Shown here in pieces: positions 45,475 through 57,900 of a DNA stretch of 64,000 bases. The notes below the pieces were generated by a model. That model searched no databases, was not told the DNA's origin, and saw only the letters and a program-made list of their open reading frames with translations. A program made the translations under genes and the position numbers. This stretch comes from Archivesica marissinica (Eukaryota; Mollusca; Bivalvia; Venerida; Vesicomyidae). The stretch covers positions 453,740-517,739 of the forward strand of contig JABXNX010000024.1 of NCBI GenBank assembly GCA_014843695.1, read 5' to 3'. Numbering within the stretch: the stretch's first letter is position 1; every line of letters starts with the position of its first letter.

Positions 45475-46014
45475 TCATTTGTTTATGAAGAGCATAAAGT
45501 AGGGGCTGCAGTTTGTAGAGGAATTGAGTGATATACGCATGACTAACAAAATACCAGACATATGCCTTGCCCATTTGCTTTGGTCGTTAGAACAGAGAGC
45601 TCTCAAAGACTTAGCAAGAACAGAGTTCATGGCCTCGACTCTACCGTTACAAGCAGGATGATATGCTGAAGTTTTATGTCGAGCGATACTAAAAAACTCA
45701 AATAGGGATTGGACTACAGCTGACAGAAAGTTAGCACCCCTATCAGGTACTATGCTATGTGGGGCCCCGTAGCGGGCAATTATTTGGGAGAAGGGCAAGT
45801 CTGCGACTGTTTCGGCATTTTGATTAGCCATTGCGAACCCTTCAATCCAACCGGTACAAGCGTCCACAACCAAAATAATGTACTTCAGACCTTCTGGTGT
45901 TGGGGTTAGCGGACCGAGTATATCCATGTGAAGCCTTGAGAAGGGCTCGGAAATTGGAAGCGGGTTGAGCGGAGAGTTTTCTTTGCACTGAAATATCTTG
46001 TTGCACGTTGACAC
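45475..46014 (-). pseudogene. Integrase catalytic core
   Basis: The open frame shows the three acidic sites of the D,D-35-E core: MDILGPL, VPDRGANF and GRVEAMN, with TSAYHPACNG before the Glu. It is cut off at FINK by a stop or frame change near 45470, and a further frame change near 45950-46010 separates it from the zinc-finger frame. Confidence 0.85.
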
Positions 46015-46769
46015 GGGTCACAGGACTTGAGGTGGTTTTCGACGTAGTAATAGTACTTCATTCGAATGGAAGAATAGGCTTTGTCGAAACCGAAGTGGGA
46101 ACCGCCAGGACTATCGTGGTATGCCTTGACAATGTCATATATGAGGGACGTGGGGACGGCTAGTTGCTTCTGATATATTAGAGGCCAAGGGGCGGTTTTC
46201 ATACGAATAGGCAGAACGTGATCGAGTGTGTCATCATTAATGACGTATTGCTGAGCTTCTGTTGCAATTCTAGTTGCTTCTTTCTGGTCTGGGGGTAGTA
46301 ATCCGTTTTGTAGGTATTCCAGGATCGGGCGCAGATCTGGGCACTGCCATTGTAAATACGATATAGTCTGTTGTGGTCTGATGAAATATGCATCGTTGTG
46401 GACAGTTAATTCATTAATCTGGGGGCCAGTGGTATATTCTAAAGTAGCAACGGCTGGTTGGCATGACTCCGATGATGTAGGAGTCTCTACGATTCGCGCC
46501 GAATTGAGTGTGATTCCGACTGTGGCAATGTCGGATACCTGTGTGGTCGTCGGAAGGACTGTATGCGTATCCGCAGTGGTTGTAGTGGGTTGTATCCGGT
46601 GTGCATGGAAGATGGTCGTAACTCCTGCTATTATCTCTTCATCTTCTTCATCTAGATTTGCTGAGGGTGGCGTGGTTGTATTGTATGATCGTCTGGTTTT
46701 TTTTTTTGGTTGCGGATTCCCGGCTTGTGAATAATTGTAAAGGCATAGGCTTGTAGACGCAGGGGCCAT
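45906..46769 (-). pseudogene. Linker and integrase HHCC zinc finger
   Basis: A 287-codon frame. The N-terminal half is a Thr/Pro-rich linker of unusual length; the C-terminal half holds the integrase zinc finger (YHDSPGGSHFG, then LKSCDPCQRA). Confidence 0.75.
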
Positions 46770-46802
46770 CTGGCTAGGCGACCTGTTTCTGCTTGATGTC
46801 TT

Positions 46803-47430
46803 TTAACCACTTAAGGGAGATATGATCCGTATAGACGTCAAAATGCTGGTTAGCAATGTATGGATGATAATGTTTGACGGCCTCTCTACTAAGGCAAGGC
46901 CTTCTCTATGTGTAACAGACCAATTGTAGTCCGTACCACGGAGACTGCGTACACCGTAACAGATAATATGTTCATTGCATTCGTCGTCATATTGGCTGAG
47001 GATATGACCAATACCAGTGCCTGAAGCGTCAACAGCTATGGAGAAAGGTTTATTAAGATTGGGGAATGCAAGAATGGGGGGTGTTGTAAGTTTATCCTTC
47101 AACGTTGTGAAAGCCTGTTAGCACGGATAGCCTTTTGTTTGTCTTCTTGAGTAGTTGATAGAGGGGATGCGCTATAGTGGAGTACTCTTCCACATATCAT
47201 CTGTAAAAATGTGCGAGTCTGAGAAAACCACGAGCTTGTTTTGTAGTCTGCGGTCGGGGATAGTCACGAATGGCACTGATTTTGCTTGGAGAAGCTTCAA
47301 TACCCTTTTGAGACAATGTATGACCCAAGTAATTGACCTTTTTCGTGACAAAGAAACATTTCTTTGGATTTAACTTAAGATTAGCTTCCCTTAGACGAAT
47401 AAAGTGTTAGACAGGTGGGCAATGTGTGTA
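46803..47430 (-). pseudogene. RT connection and RNase H domain
   Basis: The frame 46803-47102 starts the RNase H domain (TTPPILAFPNLNKPFSIAVD, then GIGHILSQ). Upstream, to about 47430, are the RT thumb/connection pieces (NLKLNPKKCFF, VNYLGHTLSQKGI, RPQTTKQARGFL) with a stop inside. The polymerase active-site region is absent. Confidence 0.75.
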
Positions 47431-48000
47431 TCAATGTTTGGGCTGTGACAGAAATATACGTACGTTTACTATGCTCAGCCGTATTATTACAAATATAAGC
47501 GCTGCAGTATCGTTTTACAAATTCATGAATCGAATTATATGATTACATATTTGTACACGTGTTATCTTAATATACTATGCGAGATAATCTATTGAACTAA
47601 TTCATTGCATATTATTGTACATATTCATATTATTTTACGTAATCGTTATATAGGCCTACATAGAAATGCATTGTCTACAAAGGCTATGTGTTGCTAACTG
47701 TTCCGTCACATTTAATGCATCAATGTGACCAACATTATATGTACTATGAGAATGTTTTATCTTTTTACGAATGGTTAACATTGGAATAATTCAATATCAG
47801 AAATTGTACGAATCGATCATTCCCGCATGCGATAGTATGACATGGAATTAATGCGGACATATCGTATGTTCTTTGTAAGCAGGTTTTATCTTCCGTAATA
47901 TATATAAGTTTACATATACGGGTGTGATACATATGCATGATATATCCGAATTGCTATGACTCATCATATACGTGTTTATTGTGTGTTTCGGCTGTAGCTA
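47431..48000. other. AT-rich sequence inside the inverted repeats
   Basis: No coding content recognised between the broken RT and the right inverted repeat. Confidence 0.4.
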
Positions 48001-48123
48001 TGCATCACGCTAATCCAGAATCTGAACCAGGTTAAATAAATAAGAATTAAACTTTTCGTAAAATTTAAATTGTGAATTGGATCTTTTAATTATAGCCCGA
48101 CCCGCCCCGGTACCTCACAACAA
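48001..48123. repeat. Right inverted terminal repeat of the segment 44.2-48.1 kb
   Basis: Reverse-complement partner of 44245-44367; outer end CCGGTACCTCACAACAAA. Confidence 0.85.
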
Positions 48124-48289
48124 ACTAGTCTGCTGCTGCTGCATATATGTGTATTAGGCCTAATACTCTCCTCAGTTTATTTGACAACGATTACGAAGCA
48201 AGTTCTAACAACTTATATTAATCACTCTCGTTGGTGCGGATGAAAGCGTATATATGTGGTCATTCGTGTTGGAGTAAACTGGAGTACCC

Positions 48290-48415
48290 GGACAAAACCC
48301 ACCTGTCCGATCTGGAGACTACCGTACCATCTCACATACTTCCTGGTCCGAGGATCGAACACGGGTTGCATTGGTGAGAAGCGAGCGCGCTAACCACTGC
48401 AGTCGAGGCATCTGG
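48290..48415 (-). repeat. tRNA-derived SINE head
   Basis: The minus strand shows AGTGGTTAGCGCGCTCGCTT (box A-like) and GTGTTCGATCCTCGG (box B-like). It is a third tRNA-like SINE type in the window. Confidence 0.6.
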
Positions 48416-48469
48416 GCGAGTGAATGGTCCAAGGTGATTAAGCCACTATAAGTTTATATATAGCCTTAT

Positions 48470-48698
48470 TGGGGTGTCCTAGAATATAGGTGCACGGTTA
48501 TTGGGGTGTCCTAGAATATAGGTGCACGGTTATTGGGGTGTCCTAGAATATAGGTGCACGGTTATTGGGGTGTCCTAGAATATAGGTGCACGGTTATTGG
48601 GGTGTCCTAGAATATAGGTGCACAGTTATTGGGGTGTCCTAGAATATAGGTGCACGGTTATTGGTGTGTCCTAGAATATAGGTGCACGGTTATTGTTC
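48470..48698. repeat. 32-bp minisatellite
   Basis: About seven copies of a 32-base unit beginning TTATTGGGGTGTCCTAGAAT and ending GTGCACGG. There are no spacers, so it is not a CRISPR array. GGGGTGTCCTAG also occurs in the foldback hairpins at 24131 and 58418. Confidence 0.95.
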
Positions 48699-49703
48699 CC
48701 TACCTAATACTTGTTTTTGTTGGTGTCTTGTGGATAAAATCTCAGGTTATGTGGTTTAGATTAGACCTCCACCTCCCCCCTCCACACGGCACACCAACGT
48801 GTCCGTATGCACACTTCTTGTACACTTGTCACTTGGGTAGATCTGCTCCACTAATAATTCTAAATACCTTGTGGATTTAGTCCAATAAGTTAAGGCTTTC
48901 TTTTTTACACACATTCATTTTAAGTTACTTCATGCCACATGTTTATTTAACAATGGCGGTTCATCAATTACGATTCGTGACGTCATGTCTTATGACGTAG
49001 ATACTAATTGATATGTCAGGTGCGGGAGGATAGGGGTATTCCACATACTTTTGGGGTTCGGACAAGTGGCGTCGAGTGTCAGCTAGGTGACAGTGAGCTG
49101 TTCTGTTCCCAACTGTTTCTTGTATTTGTTGTGTAGAAACATTATGATATACAAGACTGTCTAGTCTATTGGCATACACATATTTGTTGTCAGTTGATAT
49201 CCATGTGTAAAAGGTGCGAAAGACCCCGAGTTCGCGCCTAGCTACAGATTGATTGTGCACTTAGGCAAGGTTTTTAAATTCCACATTGCATCTTCTCTCT
49301 TCCTCGTGGCGATGGATTACATCAGGAATGAGGTCTCGAGAGTGATTAATATAAGCTGTACTAACTTAATAAATTTGTATAAACCAATCTAAGTCGATAT
49401 CCAAGCAAGTTTAAAACTGACACGGCAACGGGTCCATCACTAAATTAGTCTGAAAGACAGACAACCTGGAGACTGGTGCAACACTTTTCAATGACAATAC
49501 ATTGCCAGTATGTAAACTTACTTGTAAAGTCACTGCTTCCGTATTCACCGCATTCATTTATAAATCGTTTTTAATGATATAATAATAATTATATCTAACA
49601 AGGCACCAACATCCATGTTTAGGCACCAATAACCCGATACCCCTATCCGAGGACACCACCTACATATATAAATTAAAAAAAATAGTTGGACCCCACCCCC
49701 ATT
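48699..49703. other. Intergenic DNA
   Basis: No gene recognised. A 98-codon minus-strand frame (48964-49260) has balanced composition but no recognisable domain or splice context. Confidence 0.35.
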
Positions 49704-50638
49704 ACATCTCAGCCAGCAACGAGCAGCAGTGTGTCACGTCAGTACATGTATACATCTCAGCCAGCAACGAGCAGCAGTGTGTCACGTCAGTACATGTATA
49801 CATCTCAGCCAGCAACGAGCAGCAGTGTGTCACGTCAGTACACGTATACATCTCAGCCAGCAACGAGCAACAGTGTGTCACGTCAGTACATGTATACATC
49901 TCAGCCAGCAACGAGCAGCAGTGTGTCACGTCAGTACATGTATACATCTCAGCCAGCAACGAGCAACAGTGTGTCACGTCAGTAATGTATACATCTCAGC
50001 CAGCAACGAGCAACAGTGTGTCACGTCAGTACATGTATGCATCTCAGCCAGCAACGAGCAACAGTGTGTCATGTCAGTACATGTATACATCTCAGCCAGC
50101 AACGAGCAACAGTGTGTCACGTCAGTACATGTATACATCTCAGCCAGCAACGAGCAACATGTGTCACGTCAGTACATGTATACATCTCAGCCAGCAACGA
50201 GCAACAGTGTGTCACGTCAGTACATGTATACATCTCAGCCAGCAACGAGCAACAGTGTGTCACGTCAGTACATGTATACATCTCAGCCAGCAACGAGCAA
50301 CAGTGTGTCACGTCAGTACATGTATACATCTCAGCCAGCAACGAGCAACAGTGTGTCACGTCAGTACATGTATACATCTCAGCCAGCAACGAGCAACAGT
50401 GTGTCACGTCAGTACATGTATGCATCTCAGCCAGCAATGAGCAGCAGTGTGTCACGTCAGTACATGTATACATCTCAGCCAGCAATGAGCAGCAGTGTGT
50501 CACGTCAGTACATGTATACATCTCAGCCAGCAACGAGCAACAGTGTGTCACGCCAGTACACGTAGACATCTCAGCCAGCAATGAGCAGCAGTGTGTCACG
50601 TCAGTACATATATACATCTCAGCCAGCAACGAGCAACA
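49704..50638. repeat. 48-bp minisatellite, about 19 units
   Basis: The unit starts CATCTCAGCCAGCAACGAGC and ends CAGTACATGTATA. Because 48 is a multiple of three and no frame has a stop, open frames of up to 278 codons exist on the plus strand (TSQPATSNSVSRQYMY in one frame) and 170 on the minus strand. Short deletions at about 49985 and 50158 shift the frame. Confidence 0.95.
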
Positions 50639-50689
50639 GCGTAATAGAAATACAGTATACAGAATAATAACACCTGTATTGTATGTATG

Positions 50690-50893
50690 TATGTTCCATT
50701 AATGTCAAACTCCGTGCGGGGGCGTAGACATGTTTTCCTGGGCAAACTTAGCCGACCTAAGTGGTTAACCAGTACTAAGCAATATGTGTGAGGTACCATG
50801 CTCAATGATACTACATACGTGGCCTGACCAAGAATCGAACCCGGGACCGATCGATTCCAAATCTAACGCTCTACCACTGGACCACGGGTGGCA
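50690..50893 (-). repeat. tRNA-derived SINE, copy of the 4060 family
   Basis: A well-preserved minus-strand copy: head with CCAGTGGTAGAGCGTTAGAT, box B GGGTTCGATTC, body GGTTAACCACTTAGGTCGGC, tail CCCCCGCACGGAGTTTGACA followed by TTAATGGAAC. It has the best-preserved internal promoter of the set. Confidence 0.88.
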
Positions 50894-51044
50894 GTGGACA
50901 TAAAATCATATCTACACTGGAACATGTTGACAATATATACATAGCTTGCCACTTCTAGAGAGAAAATATTGACTTTGGGCTGAAACTATCCACCATACAA
51001 CCGTTACCTACAGTAACATACTACCTATAATTATATCTATCTAA

Positions 51045-51415
51045 CTTCCTTTAATGTCGAACCCCTCGCGGGGACGTAGACATGTTGCGCTTCAAAAACC
51101 GCAAAGAAATTAAAAGTATGAGTAGTTAAAAGCATACTTTAAGAAGGTAATGAAAATAAGTTGTGGTAAAGTTTAAAAGCAGCTGCGCAGAACAACTAGG
51201 GACTGGCATGATCAATATGGCAAACTGCCGTATTGAATTGCTCTATGGTAGGGAGATGGACAATGTCAGGAGGGAGATGGTTCCAACGGTAGATTGTTCT
51301 TGGAAAAAAGGAAAACTTGTAGTAGTCTGTAGTTGCTGTAATTAACCTATAGCTTAAGGAATGGCAATGGCGAGCAGGACGGGAGAGGGGAACTAGGTAA
51401 TTTTCAATGGGAATA
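51045..51415 (-). mobile_element. LINE 3' end, part 1 (split by hAT)
   Basis: Closely matches 5260-5640 of the LINE at 5250-6765, including the 3' hairpin (CCCCGCGAGGGG) and the start of the upstream coding tail. Interrupted at 51416. Confidence 0.9.
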
Positions 51416-52627
51416 CACTAGCGGTTTCAGGGGGGCGCACCCGGCGTCCCCCCATAAAATAGCCGAAGCATAGGTAACTAATGTGCCGTATTTTGCGTTA
51501 AAAATGTAATATGCAAAAAAAATCTCGCTACGCTCGTACAATATATTTTATAACTGATGTGTTGATAAAAGTGCGCCTACGGTGTCTGCAACAAATATGC
51601 CAAACCGTCATGTGTTTGAGTCTGTGTCGCATGTTCAAATCCGTCCCGGCAACTATCCGCACTTGACATTCTGTAGAGGATGACGTCACTCGATGCTGTC
51701 AATCTAGTCTATCAAAACAATAATGGATGCCCCGAGTGCGAAACGCGTTAAATTTCAAACGATGATGAGTATCTTTTTCCGAAAGAAACCAAAGAGCTAT
51801 TTTAATCCATTTTTAAATTCTTTAAATCAGCAACTAGAAACGCGATTTAATTGGTTGACAAGACAGGCTTGTCTGGCTCGCTTCCTAATAACCTAGATAA
51901 ATTGACAGTAGATGCAGTTAGGTCGCTAGTAAACTATTATCAGGACAATATGCACTGACAATGTCCAACAAGAGCTCAGACTATGGAAGCTGACATGGGA
52001 AAATTATTCTGTCCGACACTTTATCTAAGACATGCAACTTCATGTGTCCAAACATTAGGAACATGTTCACATTGATGCTATTGACATCTGTTACTTCTGC
52101 CAGTGTGGAACGTTGTAATTCTTCTTTGCGTTTCATTAAAAATGCACACAGAAGTACAATGGGCCAAAATAGATTTAACGCTTTAATGCTGTTGTTTATT
52201 CACAGAGATATCGAACTTGATTTTGAAGAAATTATCAATATATATATGCAAGGAAATACCCACGGCGTATGTTACTTTTAGATCCACTTGCACAATGAAA
52301 ATATTATTGTGTCAAATATCTAGATAGGAAATACCTACGATGTATGTTACTTTTAGATCCACTTGCACAATAAAGATACTAGTATGTAAACCTGAATTTG
52401 TGTCGAATTATATATGTATACTATTTTAAAAAAAATCTACGCCCCCCCCCCCTAAGCCGAAATCCTGTAACGGCCCCATATTAATATAATACACCAGAAC
52501 GCCCAGAATGCACCTGGTGGATCCATTGTTTTCAAAATGTTCAGGAGGAGCATGCCCCCGGACCCCCTAGATGCTAGCCTTCAAATATGTTGCGCCCCCC
52601 TAACACAAAATCCTGTAACCGCCCCTG
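51416..52627 (+). mobile_element. hAT transposon remnant inserted in the LINE
   Basis: Ends CACTAGCGGTTTCAGG and (reverse complement of the right end) CAGGGGCGGTTACAGG are imperfect inverted repeats. Flanking GAATACA/GAATCGCA corresponds to GAATAGCA in the uninterrupted LINE at about 5627, consistent with an 8-base target duplication that has lost one base. The interior carries the hAT dimerisation region. Confidence 0.8.
51720..52281 (+). pseudogene. hAT transposase, C-terminal remnant
   Basis: A degraded lead includes ELRLWKLTW; the last 79-codon open frame (52042-52281) has the hAT C-terminal dimerisation motif: LMLLTSVTSASVERCNSSLR followed by MGQNRFNALMLLFIHRDIEL. The RNase H-like catalytic part is missing. 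The type resembles the ZMYM1/THAP12-like hAT group of animals. Confidence 0.8.
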
Positions 52628-52722
52628 GAATCGCAACAAGATCATTATGAATGTTATACATACGGGATAACCTATTGTCAATACGCCGTTGATCTAGTCT
52701 GCGTAGATTTAGGGAATGTAGC
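52628..52722 (-). mobile_element. LINE 3' region, part 2
   Basis: Continues the LINE match (5627-5720) beyond the hAT insertion, encoding NLRRLDQRRIDNRLSRMYNI on the minus strand, then stops at 52722. Confidence 0.88.
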
Positions 52723-52982
52723 CTCAGAGGCGTCGCAAGTGGGGCAGCAGGGGCCGTGGCCCCAATATTTGGGCGACATGGCCCCATTATTTTGCAGAGG
52801 CGGTCCCAATATTTTGACAAGATGGCTGGAGGTTGTGCGGAGATTAATCCTTACACTTGATTTGTGCCACACAACTGTATTTCGCAGTCCGACACACGCC
52901 CACTCCGCCCTCGCCCTTCGACTTATTTTGCCTTTGTATACGCCCGTTTTAAAAACAGGACGTATTATGGTATGGCGCTGTC

Positions 52983-53013
<31 letters not shown>

Positions 53014-53239
53014 GCACCTCCCCTTTTGATGCCGAAAAAATATTATATATATATATCATTTTTCGGCACTTTTTATGTACACATACCAAGTTTGTGAAAT
53101 CAACTCCTCCCAGAGTTTTCTAGCAATCAATCTGAAATTCTGCAGATGCATTCCCCACATCATGAAGATGTGCACCTCCCTATTTGATGCCAAATAAAAT
53201 ACGACAAAAGGAACTTTGTCATTTATTGGCACTTTTTTA
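52723..53239. repeat. Mixed repeat: hAT-like end, CTGTC microsatellite, ~157-bp tandem pair
   Basis: CAGAGGCGTCGCAAGTGGGG (52727) looks like a hAT-type terminus. A GTCC/GTCTGTCT microsatellite lies at about 52980-53015. From GTGCACCTCCCCTTTTGATG (53012) a ~157-base unit is followed by a diverged copy from 53171, each ending in ACCAAGTTTGTGAAATCAAC; the second runs into the inverted arm. Confidence 0.6.
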
Positions 53240-53966
53240 CTTACCAAGTTTGTGAAATCAACTCATTCCTTGTCTAGTTTATTCCCCACACTTGAGCGGG
53301 CGTATTTTACCATCGGGCTCTTGTTATTTTAACTTTTTGTTCATTTATCAAAATTATGTGTAGGCTACTAGCTACGCCACTGTAGACATATATGTACAGC
53401 AGACGTGATCAAGGGAACTTTGTTTATAATATGACGCAGTGACATCCAGTGCCGAGCGGCAGCCACTGTAAATGAACGCGTTTCCATTTGTTGTGACACC
53501 TGCCATAATACGGAAACGGCCTCCTGTCATTTTCATGGCAGACAAAACATGACGTCATTTTATTAGTTGCACTATGGATCTAATAGCAGTGGCCAATGAG
53601 TTCGTTGGAAATAAGGAAGGACGTCTAACTACATTCGGGAAGTTTTAGAGGCAGTGTACGAGTACACATGATGACATATGTAGACAGTCTGGAACTTATG
53701 GATTATGCTGTGTGTTTGTCAGTGTCGCATTCATGATTAAATGTTGTTATCACTCAATGCGCAACTGGTTCACCCAACTGTTTATGTTTGTCCTACTGAA
53801 GCACTGCGTACATGTACTTGGATATTGCCCTATACGCTCATACACACACTAAGCATGGGACTATGGAAGCAACCCACCCAAAGCCTAGTTTTGTTTTTTC
53901 AACAGTAGATCTAATTAGCCTTCAAATATAAATGTTCTCCAAATCATGAAATGTTACTGCAAAACA

Positions 53967-54341
53967 TCATTTGAACCGGTTACTTGTGCAACTTGCGGCA
54001 TGCGAAATAGCGACCTGTGTACCGGGAAATCGCGTCTGAGGCGTTCTGGTTTTCCAAATTCGCTTCGCGCGAGCGGCCCCAATGACAATTACCTTCCGAC
54101 GCGCCTGCATACCTAGTCGGAAAGGCAAACAAATGGACATCGTCCCACTGTCGTGACAAAATGGCGGACCGCGTCGTATCCTCGACATCCCCAGCTTTGC
54201 GATATCCGGGTACATTGGCATGCACTGTGGCAGTGTTACTGGCGCGTCAACATGTGGAAGGACCCCTTCGTCATACGTGGGTGATGATGAGCCGGGGGCA
54301 ATTCGTTTAAACAATTGATCGATTTGACATTGTTTGGCCAT
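53967..54341 (-). CDS. Uncharacterised ORF, right arm
   Basis: Counterpart of the ORF at 28185-28559 with a handful of substitutions (for example TLPQCMPM for TLPQYMPM). The start is MAKQCQIDQLFKR. A CGA/CAA microsatellite lies just upstream. Function unknown. Confidence 0.4.
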   Translation of the reverse strand: MAKQCQIDQLFKRIAPGSSSPTYDEGVLPHVDAPVTLPQCMPMYPDIAKLGMSRIRRGPPFCHDSGTMSICLPFRLGMQARRKVIVIGAARAKRIWKTRTPQTRFPGTQVAISHAASCTSNRFK

Positions 54342-54916
54342 TTTAAATATTGCAACCAATTAAACAAATATAGACTAGTTGTTGTCGTCGTCGCGACATC
54401 TCCGCGCTTATTTTATTTGTATGCATTAACTGACTATGTCTATCCATGGGCTGAAGGTATAACGATTAGTATCTATTATACATTATTATAGGTCTAGGAC
54501 AGGAATATCTAGGTAGCCTATTATAGTAAAATATATATTTTTTTTTGTCAAGATGATGTGCATACTGACATCATAATTAACATTTTGCCATCGAAACTGT
54601 AAGTGCGCATAATCTTGGTCTCAATACTTTGTTTTATTTTATGTCTCATCACAAAATTACACTATTTAGTGGAAGAAATGGAGACAATAAAGAGTAGCTA
54701 CTGTGAAAATGAACACTATATGTTAATACATCAAGCAAGATGAACCTATATGCCATTATTAAAGGGGAAGTGTAATGCCGATTTTAACATAAAATCTTCA
54801 CTTTGAACTATATCACGTGTCCATGTCAAGTACTAGCGTACACAACCATAATATTATGTTTTGTATAGATACATCAGACTAATATTGGTCTTCTAGTGTT
54901 GCTTGAATGATGTCCT

Positions 54917-57900
54917 TTAAACATTCTGCATAACAACGATTTCAGTACAAGTAAGTCCGGCCTGAATGCACTGACAGTGCTGCTTATTATCACACATTGA
55001 ATCTATGCAAAATAAGTGTGCCATTGCTCTAACTTCAACTGGTGCTGGATCTTTCTCGAAAAAGACAGCGGCAATAGCACCACCAGGCAGTCTTCTCCAG
55101 CCATGGCCAATTGGGCTACTGACATCAGGCCGCTGAATGTGACTATGCTTCCAAATGTATAATTGGTAAGCGCAGCGACGTACGTGCTGTATGAAAGCGT
55201 CCTCAGTTGGTGGCAGATCGGCAGTAGATGTGTCTGTAGATGTAGCAATAACATATCTAAGTTAATCTAAATCGGCACACAATTGGCCGTTTTCTTTCTT
55301 CTTATTCCCATACAGTGTCAATGCATACAGCCTAGTTATACTCTGCATCTCATTAGATACCTGTAGCTTGTCACCCAGCAATGATATCGGCTCAATGTCA
55401 TCCATGTTCTTTTGTAGGATGTTGAATGCTGTTCGTTTGCCAATCCTAAACAATGAACTTGTACTATCACATCCCGTTAAGACATGTATTGCAGGTAGGC
55501 ATTGTGTTAGAGCTGCACCCAAGGTTGACGTCACTTCATTGATTGGGATAAATATTTGCCTATTCGTCAATGCCCCTTCGTGACCAGCATGCATGCACGT
55601 GTTGATGGGTATATCTCCGCGGCCACAGTAATACAACAGCAACACCAATACATCGGTGTCATCACAGCGCACACTAATGCGAGTATGGTTGTCCACAGTT
55701 TCTATAACATGCAGTAACATTATTGTGTCAGCTTCCTCGTGTGTACTGTACAAATGTTCCAGGTCAAACACTGACGTTGGTGTTATTTGCCTGGTAATTT
55801 CACAATTGTCATAGCCACCTGCAAGTATAACGCAACTTCCAACAGGGACATGCACTTGTATATGTGCTTCTATGTACTCTGAAATATGAGATGTCAATGA
55901 GCCTTTGCTCTTTGAATGTTTCAAGAATCGTTTGTAATTTGGAACATTGCGTGCACCCGAGACTGCATGTGACACAGTTTCACTACCACCAGCTCGTCGG
56001 TTACGATCAGCATTTTTAATCGAGTCCGGCATGTCGTATCGATCGAATACAAGAACACAAGTTACAACTGATAGCCTACCACGCATGGTTGATATAGGTC
56101 TATTCATAACAATATTTGCTAATTCATCAAACGTCTTGAACAATCTATCATTCAGTGTCTGCAACATGGCCATTCTATCATTAATGTATGCGGTGCTTTG
56201 CAATGGGTCTTGGCTGGATATGTCCGTGTGAGCTGGGCATATAGATTCTATCTTGCATGCAAGATCTGACTTTGTAGTCTTTCAAATTGTTCCGCCGTCA
56301 TTGAATAGCGCAGGGGTACAGCGGCTTACTCATGTTTTATAACAGTTTTCAGATCAACAATTCATTGTTTTGCAACGGCTTATAATCGCCCGAACAGTAC
56401 TTCTGAATTGATATTCAGCAGTGTCGATTGCAGTGTGATACATGGTTTCAGGAAATGTTAATGGTTTAATTCTTGAATCGGGCTTCTAAAACTAACTACC
56501 TTGCTGTCTTCACACAACCTCTTCTCAAAGAACTCGACTGAACGTTTCTTCCCATTTTCCATGTAACCAGTCAGTGATGTGGCTATATCTTGAGATGCAG
56601 CCAAACCCGTGGATATGCTATCAACATTTCAGGTACATCTTCCAAGTCGAATGGATTGTGCCACTTGTCTGATATAATATCAACTATTTGACGTGAATCC
56701 TTTGCATCTCTTGCACTATTCTTAGCACTCTCGGTCTCATTCTCGTTGGCAATGCCACAAAACGACTTAATGCACGCTGAATACTCTCCAGTTAAATGTC
56801 GGGTAATCAGCCACCTGATCAAAGCACTTTTAATCAATGTGAACCCGATGACCCCACCACGACGTTTACAGTCCGTATTCACTGACTGTTCCAATGCCTG
56901 GTCAGTGACAACACAGATTGTTGTTGGATCGCCGGAACACAAATCCCCCTTCAAGAAGATATTGGTACGCAGGTGGGTTTTTGGATTCCAGTATTCTCAT
57001 CTCTGTAAGATATACAGGTAAGTATTTTGCGTAATTATTACGCCCAGCAGCCCGCAGGATGGGGATTGCTTCTGCGACAGCATTCGGGTGTAATAGAAAA
57101 TCTGCGCTGCGATCTGCCCGAAGTACTCGTAACAAAACATGCACTGCTTCTAGAAACATAAACCAATAGTCAAATGTCTGTGATTGCTGTACCCCTTTAC
57201 TCACAAACTTAGTGATGGCTTCTGAAATTGAAACTAGCTTCTTATTAATAGTGCCAATCAAATCAGTTGACAGATCCTTGTCATGGTAGGTAAATGAACG
57301 TTGCAAATCTTCATTCAAAGTCAAGTCGAAGTGCATTGGTCATGAACTCCGCGCCATTGGCAGCCATCCATTTTGCCAAACCTTCAAACAGCAGTTTAGT
57401 TAAAGCTTCCATTGCCAACCTAAGTGCTCGAATGCCTCTTGACAGATGTTTTCCTTGCAAAGCATTGTGCACGAAATATCTGCATACACTCCCGACTCAG
57501 TCAAGATGCATGCAGGCCGCCATCAGCATACAGTTTACCGATGCTAGCTATCAATGCCATCGGAAGATGCATCACGCCAAGCCGCATCGTCACATTGTCT
57601 TGCAACAATGAGGTTTACTCCATAACAATTCCTGAGCTTTGCTATAAATGGAAAGGTCTGCTGTTACAAATATATGTTCTTGACCAAGCGAGTCTGCCAA
57701 ACGTACTATTTGAATCAAGGCAGTGTATATTGTATTCAGATCAGTGGGTGGAGCATGTATAAAAAGGTAAGTATCGGATGGTTGTCACAGGCTGTGTAGA
57801 TTCTGACAACATGGCATTAAATGCTGTCCACGAAGGAATCTCATTTTGTTTGCTTATATACCTAGCAAGACACCAAAGCAAATCCATGGAAACAGCTGTA

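Larger units (their letters stand above)
44742..47430 (-). mobile_element. Ty3/gypsy retrotransposon pol fragment (broken)
   Basis: Read on the minus strand from about 47430 downwards: the end of the RT (connection region with VNYLGHTLSQ), RNase H, integrase zinc finger, integrase core, GPF-type C-terminal domain and chromodomain. The gag, protease and main RT palm are missing. The frame is broken at several places. No direct LTRs are identified; the segment lies between inverted repeats at 44245-44367 and 48001-48123. Confidence 0.8.

Noticed and set aside
48470..50638. CRISPR-like arrays
   Set aside because: Units abut without spacers and the DNA is eukaryotic; these are minisatellites.
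53967..54341. Independent host gene
   Set aside because: It is the inverted-arm copy of 28185-28559; similarity reflects duplication, so it cannot count as evolutionary conservation.
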